Notes: a model not told the origin generated them from the sequence alone. A DNA stretch of 64,000 nt from Candidatus Lindowbacteria bacterium RIFCSPLOWO2_12_FULL_62_27 (GCA_001784175.1 MFPR01000020.1:215248-279247), one strand, 5' to 3'. Counted from the stretch's first letter, positions 52,301-61,482 are shown. Translations and numbers: made by a program.

Positions 52301-53488
52301 ATGGAGCCACTGAGAGGCGTTCGGATCCTGGATCTGACCAAGGTTCTGGCGGGTCCGTTTGCGACGCAGTTGCTGGGCGATTTTGGCGCGGACGTGATCA
52401 AGGTCGAGCGCCCGGGCGAGGGGGACGACACGCGCGCATTCGGGCCGCCCTTTGTCGAGGGCGAGAGCACCTATTTCCTGTCGATCAACCGGTCGAAGCG
52501 CAGCATCGCGCTGAATCTGAAATCGTCGGCGGCGGTCGAGGTCGTGAAGAAGATCGCATCGTCGTCCGACGTGCTGATCGAGAATTTCCGGCCGGGCAGC
52601 CTCAAAAAAATGGGATTGGACTACGCGTCTCTGCACGGTCAATTTTCCCGCCTGATTTACGTTTCCATTTCAGGTTTCGGCGCCACCGGCCCCGACGCGC
52701 CCCGGCCCGGGTACGACCTTGCGGTCCAGGGCCTTTCCGGCATCATGAGCATCACCGGCGATCCGGCCGGCCCGCCGACCAAGGTCGGCACATCGATCGC
52801 CGACCTCGTCGCCGGCCTGTACGCGGTGCAGGGGACGTTGCTCGCGCTCTACGCGCGGGAAAAAACCGGCCGTGGCCAGTTCGTGGATGTGTCGATGCTC
52901 GACGGCCAGATATCGCTCCTGACCTTTCAGGGACAGAAGTATCTTTCGACCGGCGCCGTGCCCGGGCGGCTCGGCAACCAGCACCCGAGCATCTGTCCGT
53001 ACGAGACATTCGCGGCCAAAGACGGATATTTCAATCTGGCCGTCGGCAACGACCGGCTGTGGGCCCACTTTTGCGAGGCGGTCGGCCGCGCGGACCTGGT
53101 GTCGGACGTACGATTCAAAACGAATCCGGACCGCGTGAGAAATCACGACGCGTTGTACGGGATTTTGTCCCGCGTGTTCAAGGATCGTTCCGCCGCCGAA
53201 TGGATCGAAAAACTCGAAAAGGCCGGCGTGCCCGCCGCGCCGATTCTTCCGGTCGATCAGGTTTTCTCGCAGCCGCAGGTCCGCGCCCGAACCATGCGGG
53301 TCGCCGTGCCGCACGCGAAGATCGCCAACCTTGAAATGGCCGGTGTCCCGGTCCAGCTCTCCGACACGCCGTCGCACATCCGCCGCGGCCCGCCGCTCCT
53401 CGGCGAACACACCGACGAAATCCTAGCCGAGGCCGGGCTCGGCCCGGAAGACATCGCGTGCCTCCGAAAGGATGGGGCGTTTGATTGA
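52301..53488 (+). CDS. CaiB/BaiF (family III) CoA-transferase
   Basis: 395 residues: MEPLRGVRILDLTKVLAGPFATQLLGDFGADVIKVERPGEGD is the family N-terminus. The catalytic Asp is in RPGYDLAVQGLSGIM, and GRGQFVDVSMLDGQISLL is conserved. It moves CoA between carboxylic acids. Its position directly ahead of methylmalonyl-CoA mutase suggests a C4-C5 dicarboxylate such as succinate, methylmalonate or a related acid, but substrate cannot be read from sequence. Confidence 0.92.
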   Translation: MEPLRGVRILDLTKVLAGPFATQLLGDFGADVIKVERPGEGDDTRAFGPPFVEGESTYFLSINRSKRSIALNLKSSAAVEVVKKIASSSDVLIENFRPGSLKKMGLDYASLHGQFSRLIYVSISGFGATGPDAPRPGYDLAVQGLSGIMSITGDPAGPPTKVGTSIADLVAGLYAVQGTLLALYAREKTGRGQFVDVSMLDGQISLLTFQGQKYLSTGAVPGRLGNQHPSICPYETFAAKDGYFNLAVGNDRLWAHFCEAVGRADLVSDVRFKTNPDRVRNHDALYGILSRVFKDRSAAEWIEKLEKAGVPAAPILPVDQVFSQPQVRARTMRVAVPHAKIANLEMAGVPVQLSDTPSHIRRGPPLLGEHTDEILAEAGLGPEDIACLRKDGAFD

Positions 53489-53494
53489 CAGGGC

Positions 53495-55156
53495 ATGACG
53501 CCTAAAGCACATTTTCAAACCCAGATGGATTTTTCGAAATGGCGGAAGGACATTTATGAGCCGCTGATCCGGAAGCATGCGGAGCGCCGGCCGGCGTTTG
53601 CGACGAGTTCGGGCATCCCGGTGGAGCCTCTGTATTCGCCGGCGGCAGCGGAGAACGGCGTCGGATTTCCCGGCGTGTATCCCTACACGCGCGGGATCCA
53701 GGCGAGCATGTATCGCGGGAAACTCTGGACCATGCGGCAGTACGCGGGCTTCGGCACGGCCGAGGCGTCCAACGCGCGGTACAAGTATCTGCTCTCGCAG
53801 GGCCAGACCGGTCTGTCCGTCGCGTTTGATCTGCCGACCCAGCTCGGGATGGATTCGGACGATCCCCTGGCCCGCGGGGAAGTCGGCAAGGTCGGGGTCG
53901 CGATCGATTCGATCGAGGACATGGAGCGTCTCCTGGACGGAATTCCCCTCGATCGCGTGTCGGTGTCGATGACCATCAACGCGCCCGCGGCGATTTTATG
54001 GGCGATGGTGATTGCCGTCGCGCGCCGCCGCGGCGTGGCGCTCGACCAACTGAACGGGACAATCCAGAACGACGTGTTAAAGGAATACATCGCGCGCGGC
54101 ACCTACATTTTCCCGCCCCGGCCCTCGCTGCGGATCGTGACGGACATATTTGAATATGGAGAAAAGGTTGTCCCGAACTGGAACACCATCTCGATTTCCG
54201 GGTACCACATCCGGGAGGCCGGGTCGACCGCCGCGCAGGAGGTGGGTCTGACGTTCGCGAACGCGGTCTGTTACGTCGAGTCGGCCATCGCGCGCGGGCT
54301 GGATCCGGACCGGTTTTTGCCGCGCGTGTCGTTTTTCTGGAACGCGCACAACCAGTTCCTGGAGGAAGTCGCGAAATTCCGCGCTGCGCGCCGTCTCTGG
54401 GCGAAGCTGTGCCGGGACCGGTTCAAGGCCAAAGATCCACGCTCCTGGATGCACCGGTTTCACACCCAGACCGGCGGATCGACCCTCACGGCCCAGCAGC
54501 CGCTGAACAACGTCGCGCGCACAACCGTCCAGGCCCTTGCGGCGGTTCTGGGCGGGACCCAGTCGTTGCACACCAACGCCTACGACGAGGCGCTGTGCCT
54601 GCCGACCGAAACGGGCGCGACGGTGGCCCTGCGGACGCAGCAGATTCTCGCGCATGAGAGCAAGGCCGGCGACACGGTGGATCCGCTGGGCGGGTCTTAT
54701 TGCGTGGAGGCGCTGACGGACCGGCTGGAGGCCGAGGCCGAAAAAATCATCAAGAAGGTGGACGAGATGGGCGGCGCCGTCGCCGCGATCGAGGCCGGAT
54801 ATCCGCAGCGCGAGATTCAGCGAAGCGCGTATGCCGCGCAGCAGGCGCTTGAGAAGAAAGAGGAGATTGTCGTGGGCGTGAACGAGTTCAAGGCCGGCCG
54901 CGAGCCTTCCATGCCCGTCATGAAAGTTGACCTGAAATCCGAGCGATCGCAGGTGAAGCGGTTGAAGGCGTATCGGAAAAAGCGCGACGCGCGCGCGGCG
55001 AGCGGGGCCTGCGATCGGCTCTCGAGAGCCGCCGGTGGGCAGGACAATCTCATGACCCATATCGTCACCGCGGTCGAGTCGGGCGCGACGGTCGGCGAAA
55101 TCGCCGGCGCGATCAAATCGGTGTTCGGGGAGGCGCAGCATGTCCGGACGGTTTAG
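53495..55156 (+). CDS. Methylmalonyl-CoA mutase, large (catalytic) subunit
   Basis: Substrate-binding TIM-barrel subunit, 553 residues. [82 protein letters not shown] and [19 protein letters not shown] are canonical. The B12 domain is on a separate gene (55652-56047), the archaeal-like two-subunit arrangement. A lipoprotein gene overlaps its 3' end by 17 bases and separates the two subunits. Confidence 0.96.
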   Translation: MTPKAHFQTQMDFSKWRKDIYEPLIRKHAERRPAFATSSGIPVEPLYSPAAAENGVGFPGVYPYTRGIQASMYRGKLWTMRQYAGFGTAEASNARYKYLLSQGQTGLSVAFDLPTQLGMDSDDPLARGEVGKVGVAIDSIEDMERLLDGIPLDRVSVSMTINAPAAILWAMVIAVARRRGVALDQLNGTIQNDVLKEYIARGTYIFPPRPSLRIVTDIFEYGEKVVPNWNTISISGYHIREAGSTAAQEVGLTFANAVCYVESAIARGLDPDRFLPRVSFFWNAHNQFLEEVAKFRAARRLWAKLCRDRFKAKDPRSWMHRFHTQTGGSTLTAQQPLNNVARTTVQALAAVLGGTQSLHTNAYDEALCLPTETGATVALRTQQILAHESKAGDTVDPLGGSYCVEALTDRLEAEAEKIIKKVDEMGGAVAAIEAGYPQREIQRSAYAAQQALEKKEEIVVGVNEFKAGREPSMPVMKVDLKSERSQVKRLKAYRKKRDARAASGACDRLSRAAGGQDNLMTHIVTAVESGATVGEIAGAIKSVFGEAQHVRTV

Positions 55157-55655
55157 GCTCCCGGTCCTCTGGGTGAGCCTGTCGCTCCTGCTCTTGTCGG
55201 GCTGTCAGATCTGGAACAACAAATGGATCCGTGTGCGGCGCGGGCCGAATCCCGAGGCGACCCGGATCCAGCTCGGCATGCCGGTCCTGATGGGGCCCAA
55301 GGAGCAGGTTGAGCGTTTTTTCCATGCGTACGCGCGCAAGGACTGGAAGGGGATGGCGACGTCCCTGGACGAGTTTTCGGATTTGCACTATATCCAGGAC
55401 AAGGTTCAAAAAGATTTCGACCGGTACGTCGAAATCATTGTGGAGGTGAAGGTGAAGCGTCCGGTCTTCAACGACGCGCGAGACAAGGCGCAGGTGGACG
55501 TCAAGTTCGAGATCGAGAAGATCGACCAGACTTCCGGCGCGCTCCATCAAGCAAAGGGATCAGGCTCGTTTGTTGTGGCCTCCAAGGGCGGCTGGGAGAT
55601 TCTCGGCTACATCGGCGATCCGTTTTGGGGCACGGGGGAGGCGGAGGCGCAGTGA
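55140..55655 (+). CDS. Lipoprotein of unknown function within the mutase operon
   Basis: 171 residues with a lipobox ([12 protein letters not shown], Cys at 22), then a compact domain of about 130 residues: [28 protein letters not shown]...[26 protein letters not shown]...[14 protein letters not shown]. This looks like an NTF2/SnoaL-type cone fold (helical start, then paired strands), but I cannot name it. It overlaps the large-subunit gene by 17 bases and the small-subunit gene by four, so it is firmly in the operon. Confidence 0.75.
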   Translation: MSGRFRLPVLWVSLSLLLLSGCQIWNNKWIRVRRGPNPEATRIQLGMPVLMGPKEQVERFFHAYARKDWKGMATSLDEFSDLHYIQDKVQKDFDRYVEIIVEVKVKRPVFNDARDKAQVDVKFEIEKIDQTSGALHQAKGSGSFVVASKGGWEILGYIGDPFWGTGEAEAQ

Positions 55656-56047
55656 AACCGCCCGCGCGAATCCTGATCGCGAAGGTCGGGCTGGACGGGC
55701 ATGACCGCGGCGCGAAGGTCATCGCGCAGGGATTGCGGGACGCCGGATTCGAGGTCATCTACACGGGCATCCGGCAGCGGCCGGAGGATGTGGTGCGCGC
55801 GTGTACGGAGGAGGACGTCCAGGCGATGGGTCTGTCGTCCCTGTCCGGCGGGCACATGGCGAATTTTTCGGACATCGTGAAAGAGATGAAAAAGCAAAAG
55901 CAGTTCGGGAAGGTGGTGCTGTTCGGCGGCGGCGTGATCCCGGAGTCGGACCGGCGTGCGTTGATCAAGAAGGGATTTTTTGAAATTTACACGCCGGGCA
56001 CATCCATCCAAAAAATCGTCGAAGACCTGCGGTCTCGCCTGCGTTGA
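55652..56047 (+). CDS. Methylmalonyl-CoA mutase, small (cobalamin-binding) subunit
   Basis: 131 residues: ARILIAKVGLDGHDRGAKVIAQGLRDAGFEVIYTG holds the cobalt-ligating His in DxHxxG, followed by GLSSLSGGHM and VLFGGGVIP. GTG 55652 is preceded by GGAGG four bases upstream and overlaps the lipoprotein stop (GTGA); the open frame further upstream is not family-like. It pairs with the large subunit to isomerise methylmalonyl-CoA and succinyl-CoA. Confidence 0.95.
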   Translation: MKPPARILIAKVGLDGHDRGAKVIAQGLRDAGFEVIYTGIRQRPEDVVRACTEEDVQAMGLSSLSGGHMANFSDIVKEMKKQKQFGKVVLFGGGVIPESDRRALIKKGFFEIYTPGTSIQKIVEDLRSRLR

Positions 56048-57303
56048 ACACATCTTCCGGCCGCGCAGAACTTGCGGCGTGGCTGACGGGACTGGACAAC
56101 GGCGATCCGGCCGCGGTGGACCGGCTGGCGGAAAGCCGGCTGGACCGGCTGCCGTACCTGGTCGGCGTCACGGGCGCCGCCGGGGTCGGCAAGAGCATGC
56201 TGCTCGCCCGACTGCTCGATCGCCGCAAGCCTGCGGGCGCGGGGGTTCTCGCGGTCGATCCGACGCATCCCGCGAGCGGCGGCGCGATTTTGGGCGACCG
56301 CGTGCGGATGCCGAACCTGCCGGTGGGCGTGTTTCTCCGGAGCGTCGCCACGCGCGGCGGGACGAGCGGTCTTTCGGAGAAGCTGATCGACATGGCCGCC
56401 GCGATGAAAGTTTTCGGACACGAGGACGTTTTTGTGGAAACGGTGGGGATCGGCCAGGACGAGACGGCGGTGCGGCAGGTCGTCGACACGCTGATCGTGG
56501 TGGAGGCGCCGGGCCTGGGGGACGAGATTCAGGCCATGAAGGCGTCGCCGCTGTCCGTTGCGGACATCATCGTCGTGAACAAGTGCGACAAGCCCGGCGC
56601 GGCGGAAACCGCAGCCGTCCTTTCTGAGACCCTTGGGAAAAAGGCGATTCTGACATCGGCTCTGGATGGCGCCGGAGTCGAGGAACTGTCGGCCGAAATA
56701 GACGCCGCGCGGCACGCGGCCCTGCGGGAGGACGTCAAGCCGGCCGCCGACCGGCGCAAGCTCGCGTGGCGGATGTCGCAGGCGCTGGCGAAAAAATGGG
56801 CCGACCGGATCGCCCGTGCATCGTCGGACTGGTGCGGGGACGGGCCGCCGGAAGGAGCGGTTCAGGGCCTGTATCGCCGGCTGCGGGACATTCTTTCTTT
56901 CGTGCCGGATCACGTCGCGGTGGCGGTCCCGGATTTGAACGAGGCGGTCCGCGCCTATGAGAAACTCGGATTTTTCCTGGAACGCCGCGAGTCGTTTCCA
57001 ACGGAGGGCGTCGAGACGGCATTTTTCAACGCGGGCGGATTCCACATCGAACTTCTTCAGCCGACCCACGCCGACAGCCCGATTTCCAAATTCCTCTCGG
57101 ACCGTGGGGCCGGCCTGCACCACGTGGCGTTCGAGGTCGATGACCTGCGCGAGGTTGAGCGGTCGATCAAGTCCCGCGGCCTCGAGGTTCTGGGCGGGAT
57201 CCGGCCGGGGACGCGGGGCAAGCAGATACTGTTTCTTCATCCGAAATCGAGTTGCCGGGTCCTGCTTGAATTTTGCGCCTGCGCCATGCACTCTGAGGCG
57301 TAG
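56044..57303 (+). CDS. Fusion: MeaB-type mutase chaperone GTPase + methylmalonyl-CoA epimerase
   Basis: 419 residues in two enzymes. Residues ~1-285 are a MeaB/ArgK G3E GTPase: GVTGAAGVGKSMLL (P-loop), AVDPTHPASGGAILGDRVRM, ETVGIGQDE and VNKCDKPG. It loads and protects adenosylcobalamin in the mutase. Residues ~287-419 are a VOC-fold methylmalonyl-CoA epimerase: DHVAVAVPDLNEAVRAYEKLG, FHIELLQPTHADSPISKFL, GAGLHHVAFEVDDL and the closing VLLEF, with the His and Glu metal ligands present. Start is TTG 56044, overlapping the small-subunit stop. All steps around the mutase are thus in one operon. Confidence 0.92.
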   Translation: MNTSSGRAELAAWLTGLDNGDPAAVDRLAESRLDRLPYLVGVTGAAGVGKSMLLARLLDRRKPAGAGVLAVDPTHPASGGAILGDRVRMPNLPVGVFLRSVATRGGTSGLSEKLIDMAAAMKVFGHEDVFVETVGIGQDETAVRQVVDTLIVVEAPGLGDEIQAMKASPLSVADIIVVNKCDKPGAAETAAVLSETLGKKAILTSALDGAGVEELSAEIDAARHAALREDVKPAADRRKLAWRMSQALAKKWADRIARASSDWCGDGPPEGAVQGLYRRLRDILSFVPDHVAVAVPDLNEAVRAYEKLGFFLERRESFPTEGVETAFFNAGGFHIELLQPTHADSPISKFLSDRGAGLHHVAFEVDDLREVERSIKSRGLEVLGGIRPGTRGKQILFLHPKSSCRVLLEFCACAMHSEA

Positions 57304-57768
57304 ATGCTGATCTGCAACATTGACGGAACGATCGCCGACAACGCGCACCGCCGAAGGCTCCTGGCGGACGGGACATTCGACTGGGACTATTTCCTTCGGC
57401 CGGACCTGATTTCCCAGGACCGCGTGTTCCCGTATGCCCGGGAGGTCCTGACGCGCCTCACCGTGCGACACCCCATGATTCTTTTGTCCGGGCGCGAGGA
57501 GCGGTTCCGGTCGATCAGCCGCGCCTGGCTGGCCGAGCAGGGCCTGCCGGCGCCGACCAAGCTGTACCTGAGACCGGACGGGGACCGGCGGACATCAACG
57601 GAGTTCAAGACAGAGATTCTTTCCAGGATCATCGAGCATGCCCATGAGGCGGTGTCGTTCGTAGACGACAACGCCGAAATGGAGTCGATCTGCGCGCGGT
57701 TCGGCATCCAGATCCTCCGCGCGCCCCAAATCTGGGAGGAACTGTTCCGGTACATCCATCTCTTGTAG
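57304..57768 (+). CDS. HAD-fold protein with Asn at the nucleophile position
   Basis: 154 residues: MLICNIDGTIADNAHRRRLL matches HAD motif I (DxDGT) except that the first Asp, the nucleophile, is Asn (codon AAC). MILLSGREERFRSISRAWLAEQGLP is motif II, and SFVDDNAEMESICARFGIQIL carries motif IV acids. The layout resembles the phosphatase half of polynucleotide kinase-like proteins. The substitution should abolish or greatly reduce phosphotransfer, unless the Asn deamidates. It starts directly after the MeaB-epimerase stop. Confidence 0.8.
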   Translation: MLICNIDGTIADNAHRRRLLADGTFDWDYFLRPDLISQDRVFPYAREVLTRLTVRHPMILLSGREERFRSISRAWLAEQGLPAPTKLYLRPDGDRRTSTEFKTEILSRIIEHAHEAVSFVDDNAEMESICARFGIQILRAPQIWEELFRYIHLL

Positions 57769-57774
57769 ATTCCC

Positions 57775-58581
57775 GTGGCCGCCAAAACCGTTCTCGTGCT
57801 GATTGACGGCGTCCGGTACGACGCCCTCTTCAAAGTCAACGACTGGGTCGGCCTGCCGAACATGCGGGGCATCCTCAACGACGGTGTGCTCTGGCGGAAC
57901 GTTTACACGCTCGAACCGTTCCTGACCAACCACATCACGCAGAAAATCCTGACCGGCCACCAGCACTACACGCAGAATTACACGATTTTCCAGCGCCTCG
58001 AGTATCTCGGATTCAGGACGGCCTCGGTCGGCACCAATCCGTGGGACGGGCGGGGCGCGCGGTTCAACTTCGACAACCTCTACGACAAAGAGCACAATTA
58101 CCAGTCGGACGACGTCCGGTTCGACTGCGCGTGCAGGATTCTCCCCAAGGTCGATTTTGTCTATCTCTACACGGTCGAAACGGACGAGTACGCGCACGTG
58201 TGCCGGGACGCGCACCGGAACATCTACTCCTGGGAATCCCCCTACATCTGGGCCATCAAGCGCACCGACACGCGGCTGGGCCGCCTGCGCGGGTGGCTCG
58301 AAAAAATCACGCGCGGCCATTACAACCTGATCTGCGTCGCCGATCACGGCATGACCGACAACGGCCGGCATTCCATCGGCACCTGGACGATGGAAGCCGT
58401 CACGCACGTGCCGGTCTTCGCCTGCGGCGTAAACTTCAAACGCGGCGCGAAAGTCGACGCGCGTTTCTACGTGACCGACCTCGCCCACGCCATCGTGAAC
58501 CTCTACGACGCGCGCGTCCCGGCGCACATGTTCAACTCCGTTCTGTCGCGCGCGGCCGCGATGCCCGCCGTGCGCTCCTGA
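57775..58581 (+). CDS. Alkaline phosphatase superfamily protein (phosphodiesterase/phosphomutase-like)
   Basis: 268 residues from GTG 57775. KTVLVLIDGVRYDAL gives the first metal-binding Asp, FLTNHITQKILTGHQHY a Thr-containing nucleophile region, VDFVYLYTVETDEYAHV the middle acidic/His site and ICVADHGMTDNGRHS the DHGM metal site. This is the nucleotide pyrophosphatase/phosphodiesterase or phosphonoacetate-hydrolase-like branch. There is no signal peptide. Substrate unknown; it closes the operon. Confidence 0.8.
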   Translation: MAAKTVLVLIDGVRYDALFKVNDWVGLPNMRGILNDGVLWRNVYTLEPFLTNHITQKILTGHQHYTQNYTIFQRLEYLGFRTASVGTNPWDGRGARFNFDNLYDKEHNYQSDDVRFDCACRILPKVDFVYLYTVETDEYAHVCRDAHRNIYSWESPYIWAIKRTDTRLGRLRGWLEKITRGHYNLICVADHGMTDNGRHSIGTWTMEAVTHVPVFACGVNFKRGAKVDARFYVTDLAHAIVNLYDARVPAHMFNSVLSRAAAMPAVRS

Positions 58582-58624
58582 CCGCACATCTGCTTTTTGG
58601 TATGTCGTTCGATTAACCATTCAC

Positions 58625-58772
58625 GCCGGAAAAACCAAGGCGTCACTCTCGTCGCGGTGGCGCTATCGGCCTTGGCCTATCGCCGCCGTGTCGGCTCCGG
58701 CAGGACCGACCGGCGATAACTCAAGAATCAGGGTTCAGTCCCTTGATTCTGCGGCATATAAATTGGAACCGT
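58625..58772. repeat. Direct repeat, left copy, flanking the second toxin-antitoxin module
   Basis: 58692-58772 is identical over 81 bp to 59362-59442. A further 31 bp upstream (58625-58655) matches 59326-59356 with two mismatches, but the copy here carries about 31 extra bases between. Within it AGAATCAGGG and CCCTTGATTCT form a bulged hairpin around TTCAGT. No gene lies in 58582-58784. Confidence 0.9.
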
Positions 58773-58784
58773 CCCCCCTTTTTT

Positions 58785-59081
58785 TCACGTCAGTCTCGAC
58801 GGGTCAAACTGCCGCGCACCGTGGAAAACGGTGAGTATCTCCACGCACTTGTCTTTGAGCCTGTAAACGAGCCGATAACTGCCTATAATGGCCTCGCGAA
58901 TTACGGGATCGCCGATCTCGGGAACGATTCGACCGGATTCGGGAAACAGGGTGATTCGATCGATGGCGCGGAAGGTGTCAACGGCGAAGAGGCGCGCGTA
59001 GTGGGAGGAGTCCCTGGCGATGAATTTGACGATGGACTCGAGGTCTTGCGCCGCCTGAAGTGTCCATCTTACTTCAACCAT
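58785..59081 (-). CDS. parE: RelE/ParE family toxin (second locus)
   Basis: 98 residues with the ParE pattern MVEVRWTLQAAQDLESIVKFIARDS, YARLFAVDTFRAIDRITLFPESGRIVPE, then IREAIIGSYRLVYRL and ILTVFHGARQF. Most ParE proteins target gyrase and RelE mRNA; the branch is not resolved here. The start overlaps the antitoxin by 13 bases. The repeat-bordered position suggests the module was acquired as a unit. Confidence 0.9.
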   Translation of the reverse strand: MVEVRWTLQAAQDLESIVKFIARDSSHYARLFAVDTFRAIDRITLFPESGRIVPEIGDPVIREAIIGSYRLVYRLKDKCVEILTVFHGARQFDPSRLT

Positions 59082-59251
59082 CGCTTCATCTTTTGCCGGA
59101 TCTTCTCGTCTGAAACTGTTTGACGCGCGTCAGCCTGCCGGATGCCCTTTTCAATCTTGGCAAGAAACAACAGCCTCTCCATCGCGTCTTCGTAGGAGGC
59201 GTCATCCGGAAGACTCCTGACCGCTTTGATGACTTTCTGCTTGACCGTCAT
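59069..59251 (-). CDS. Antitoxin partner of the second ParE
   Basis: 60 residues from ATG 59251: MTVKQKVIKAVRSLPDDASYEDAMERLLFLAKIEKGIRQADARQTVSDEKIRQKMKRWL, the pattern of short antitoxins paired with ParE (a helical DNA-binding part and a toxin-wrapping tail). The longer open frame upstream is dropped because the promoter -10 lies six bases before this ATG. Confidence 0.85.
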   Translation of the reverse strand: MTVKQKVIKAVRSLPDDASYEDAMERLLFLAKIEKGIRQADARQTVSDEKIRQKMKRWLK

Positions 59252-59257
59252 GAATAA

Positions 59258-59286
59258 AGAATACCCGGCGGCGGGTTGAAATTCAA
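59258..59286 (-). promoter_or_regulatory. Promoter of the second toxin-antitoxin module (leaderless)
   Basis: TTGAAT (59281-59286), 17-base spacer, TATTCT (59258-59263), then six bases to ATG 59251 on the minus strand: the transcript should begin at the A of the start codon. Confidence 0.55.
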
Positions 59287-59325
59287 GCGCATATTCCCGT
59301 TCCTGCGGTCCGACGCGGATTTTCG

Positions 59326-59442
59326 GCCGGAAAAACGAAGGCGTCACCCTCGTCGCCGGGGCGGCTCCGGCAGGACCGACCGGCGATAACTCAAGAATCA
59401 GGGTTCAGTCCCTTGATTCTGCGGCATATAAATTGGAACCGT
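59326..59442. repeat. Direct repeat, right copy, flanking the second toxin-antitoxin module
   Basis: Matches 58625-58772 as described there, with an 81-bp perfect core (59362-59442). It lies between the antitoxin promoter and the IS1634-type element. Bases 59443-59479 are T-rich and hold nothing identifiable. Confidence 0.9.
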
Positions 59443-59479
59443 TCCCGTTTTTTTCCCGTTTTTTCGGCCGTGTCCCCGT

Positions 59480-61482
59480 TTAACCGGACTTACGCACGAA
59501 AGTGGCGAAAACGCGCGTAAATAGGCCGTAGAGCGATTTTTCGGGTCAGGTCTGTACTACATTTGGCAATCCGGCCTCACTTTTTCCTGGAGAGGGATTC
59601 GTAGATGGGCGAGGAGTCTTCGTTGCTGTTCATCCGGGCGGCTCACCCTTCGCAGTCGCAGTAATTTCCCGTCTGTTGTCGGAAGCATAATATCCCCGCT
59701 TTTGATTTGGGACAGAATTCGCAACGCTTTTGCCGGAGAGACATCGTAGTCCTGATCAAACAGAACGCCCGAGTTTTTCAGTTGGTGTTTGAGCGTCACC
59801 CACAACGCGTAGCCGAGGAACGCCACAAGAATGTGGGCCTGCACCCGTTTTTTATCGTGATGCCAAATCGGTCGCACGGATAAATCCCCTTTGATCGCCC
59901 GGAATGCCGCCTCGGCCTCCGTCAACTGGATATACATTTCCCAAACCTTGCCGGCGTCCAGTTCGCCGAGGTTGAAGGTTCGCAGCAGGTACGTCCCGTC
60001 CGTCAGTTCTGCCCATTTCAGGCGTTCGGCGTGATGCCACCATCTCATCGTCTTTTGATGTCGTCCCTTCAGTTCCCACCGATAAAATTTGCCCGCACTT
60101 GGATACCGTCCCAACAGACGGCCCACCGCCACATGAATTTTTTTCGTCTCCTTGATCTGCCCTTTCTCGACTCGCCGCCGCAGTCCATCCAATCCCTTCT
60201 CCATCGCCTTCATTACACGTCGCCGCATCGCGCTCTCTTTCTCCCTCCTCCCCGTCGACCGCGCCACGACAAACGTCTCATGCCGCTTCACGCGCGGCAC
60301 CCGCAATACCTCCACCTCCTCCCTCACCTTCTCCCAACTCTTCGACAGCAGTTCCGTCTCCAACGCCTTCATCTCCGACCGCCTCACCCCAACCACATAC
60401 GGCATCTTCCGCCGACGCAGCATCCTCAGATTCTTCTCCGATGTCACTCCCCGATCAAACACCCAGATCCGACGCGCGCGGCCGTATCTGCGCTCGACCG
60501 CATTCAAAATCTCTTTCAGCGTCGTCACGTCCCGCCGGTTCCCGTCGAACACTTCGTACGCCAGCGGAAACCCCTCCGCACTCACAACCAGCGCCACCAC
60601 CACTTGCTTGCAATCCGACCGATGATCCCGCGAGTATCCTCGCTGGGCCTGTGGATTGCCCGCAGCAGCTCCCTCAAAATATGTGCTCGTCAGGTCGTAC
60701 AGCAACAGGTCATACGTGATCCCGAACAACTCCCCATACCGCTTTTTCAGAAACGTCTCCAGCGCCTCCTTGTGTTCGTGCATCAGATCCAGACATCGAT
60801 ACAACCGGTCCGTGTTGATCTTCTCTTCCGCCACCTCCAGTATGTCGTCCAAGGCCGTCTGCCGATACCAGGTCTGTTCAATCCTCAATTCGCTGCCCGG
60901 CCCGCACAACCGGTTGATCGCCAGTACCGCCGCGATCCGACTCCACGGCACATCCGCGTCCAGTCCGTCCAGACGCTGGGCGTAAAACCGATCCAGTCCC
61001 AGTCTCCGCCATAACATCCATCCCGCGTACACGTCCCCGTAATCCCGCGGCCGCTCCCAGTACACCTCATTCAGCCGCACCCGGGCCACGTTCGACTCCT
61101 TTGGAACCTCCGCCGCATCGTCTCCAAACAGAGAAAGCTCCCGGCTCTCTCCGCGGCCATCGATCACTTCGATCGTTTTTTGCCATTTGGATTTGCCAGT
61201 CCCGTTGATCTCACCCAGATAGCAGACCGTCCGGTGACGCGGCCCTCGGTCCGTCCGCACCGTCTCGCAGATCGAATAGTAGGCGTGATCCTTGCCGTCC
61301 TTGAATCGCGAATGCGTCTTCAGAAACATCGTATACACATTGCCACATTTTTCCGGCTCGGCAAGAAGGTAGGTCTGTACTACATCGCTTTTTCAGCCTT
61401 TTTGGAAAATTCTCAGAGGGAAAATAGAAAAACGAGCGTCAAAAATTCTATTTTTGGCCGTTTGGTGCGTAAGTTCGGTTAA
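59480..61482 (-). mobile_element. IS1634-family insertion sequence, apparently intact
   Basis: About 2.0 kb with imperfect terminal inverted repeats. The left end reads TTAACCGGACTTACGCACGA; the complement of the right end reads TTAACCGAACTTACGCACCA, and the match continues less perfectly for about 12 more bases. If the outer TTAA is the duplicated target, the inverted repeats begin CCGRACTTACGCAC. A second, shorter inverted similarity, GGTCTGTACTACAT, is a direct repeat at 59549 and 61372, just outside the transposase ends. The element carries one full-length transposase. Confidence 0.8.
59557..61338 (-). CDS. IS1634 family (IS4-like DDE) transposase
   Basis: 593 residues, full length. Catalytic acids: LLLYDLTSTYFEG (first Asp), RRIWVFDRGVTSEKNLRML (second Asp) and YIQLTEAEAAFRAIKGDLSVRPIWH (Glu in the YREK-like signature). 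The N-terminus has the family's RTVCYLGEINGTG. No frameshift or internal stop, so the element may be active. Codon use is somewhat less GC-biased than that of its neighbours. Confidence 0.93.
   Translation of the reverse strand: MYTMFLKTHSRFKDGKDHAYYSICETVRTDRGPRHRTVCYLGEINGTGKSKWQKTIEVIDGRGESRELSLFGDDAAEVPKESNVARVRLNEVYWERPRDYGDVYAGWMLWRRLGLDRFYAQRLDGLDADVPWSRIAAVLAINRLCGPGSELRIEQTWYRQTALDDILEVAEEKINTDRLYRCLDLMHEHKEALETFLKKRYGELFGITYDLLLYDLTSTYFEGAAAGNPQAQRGYSRDHRSDCKQVVVALVVSAEGFPLAYEVFDGNRRDVTTLKEILNAVERRYGRARRIWVFDRGVTSEKNLRMLRRRKMPYVVGVRRSEMKALETELLSKSWEKVREEVEVLRVPRVKRHETFVVARSTGRREKESAMRRRVMKAMEKGLDGLRRRVEKGQIKETKKIHVAVGRLLGRYPSAGKFYRWELKGRHQKTMRWWHHAERLKWAELTDGTYLLRTFNLGELDAGKVWEMYIQLTEAEAAFRAIKGDLSVRPIWHHDKKRVQAHILVAFLGYALWVTLKHQLKNSGVLFDQDYDVSPAKALRILSQIKSGDIMLPTTDGKLLRLRRVSRPDEQQRRLLAHLRIPLQEKVRPDCQM

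Noticed and set aside
60031-61014. 327-codon plus-strand frame within the IS
   Set aside because: Antisense of the transposase; the minus-strand protein has the full DDE motif set.
59549-61385. GGTCTGTACTACAT at both sides of the transposase as an outer target duplication
   Set aside because: The terminal inverted repeats lie further out (59480 and 61482), so these are internal direct repeats of the element.
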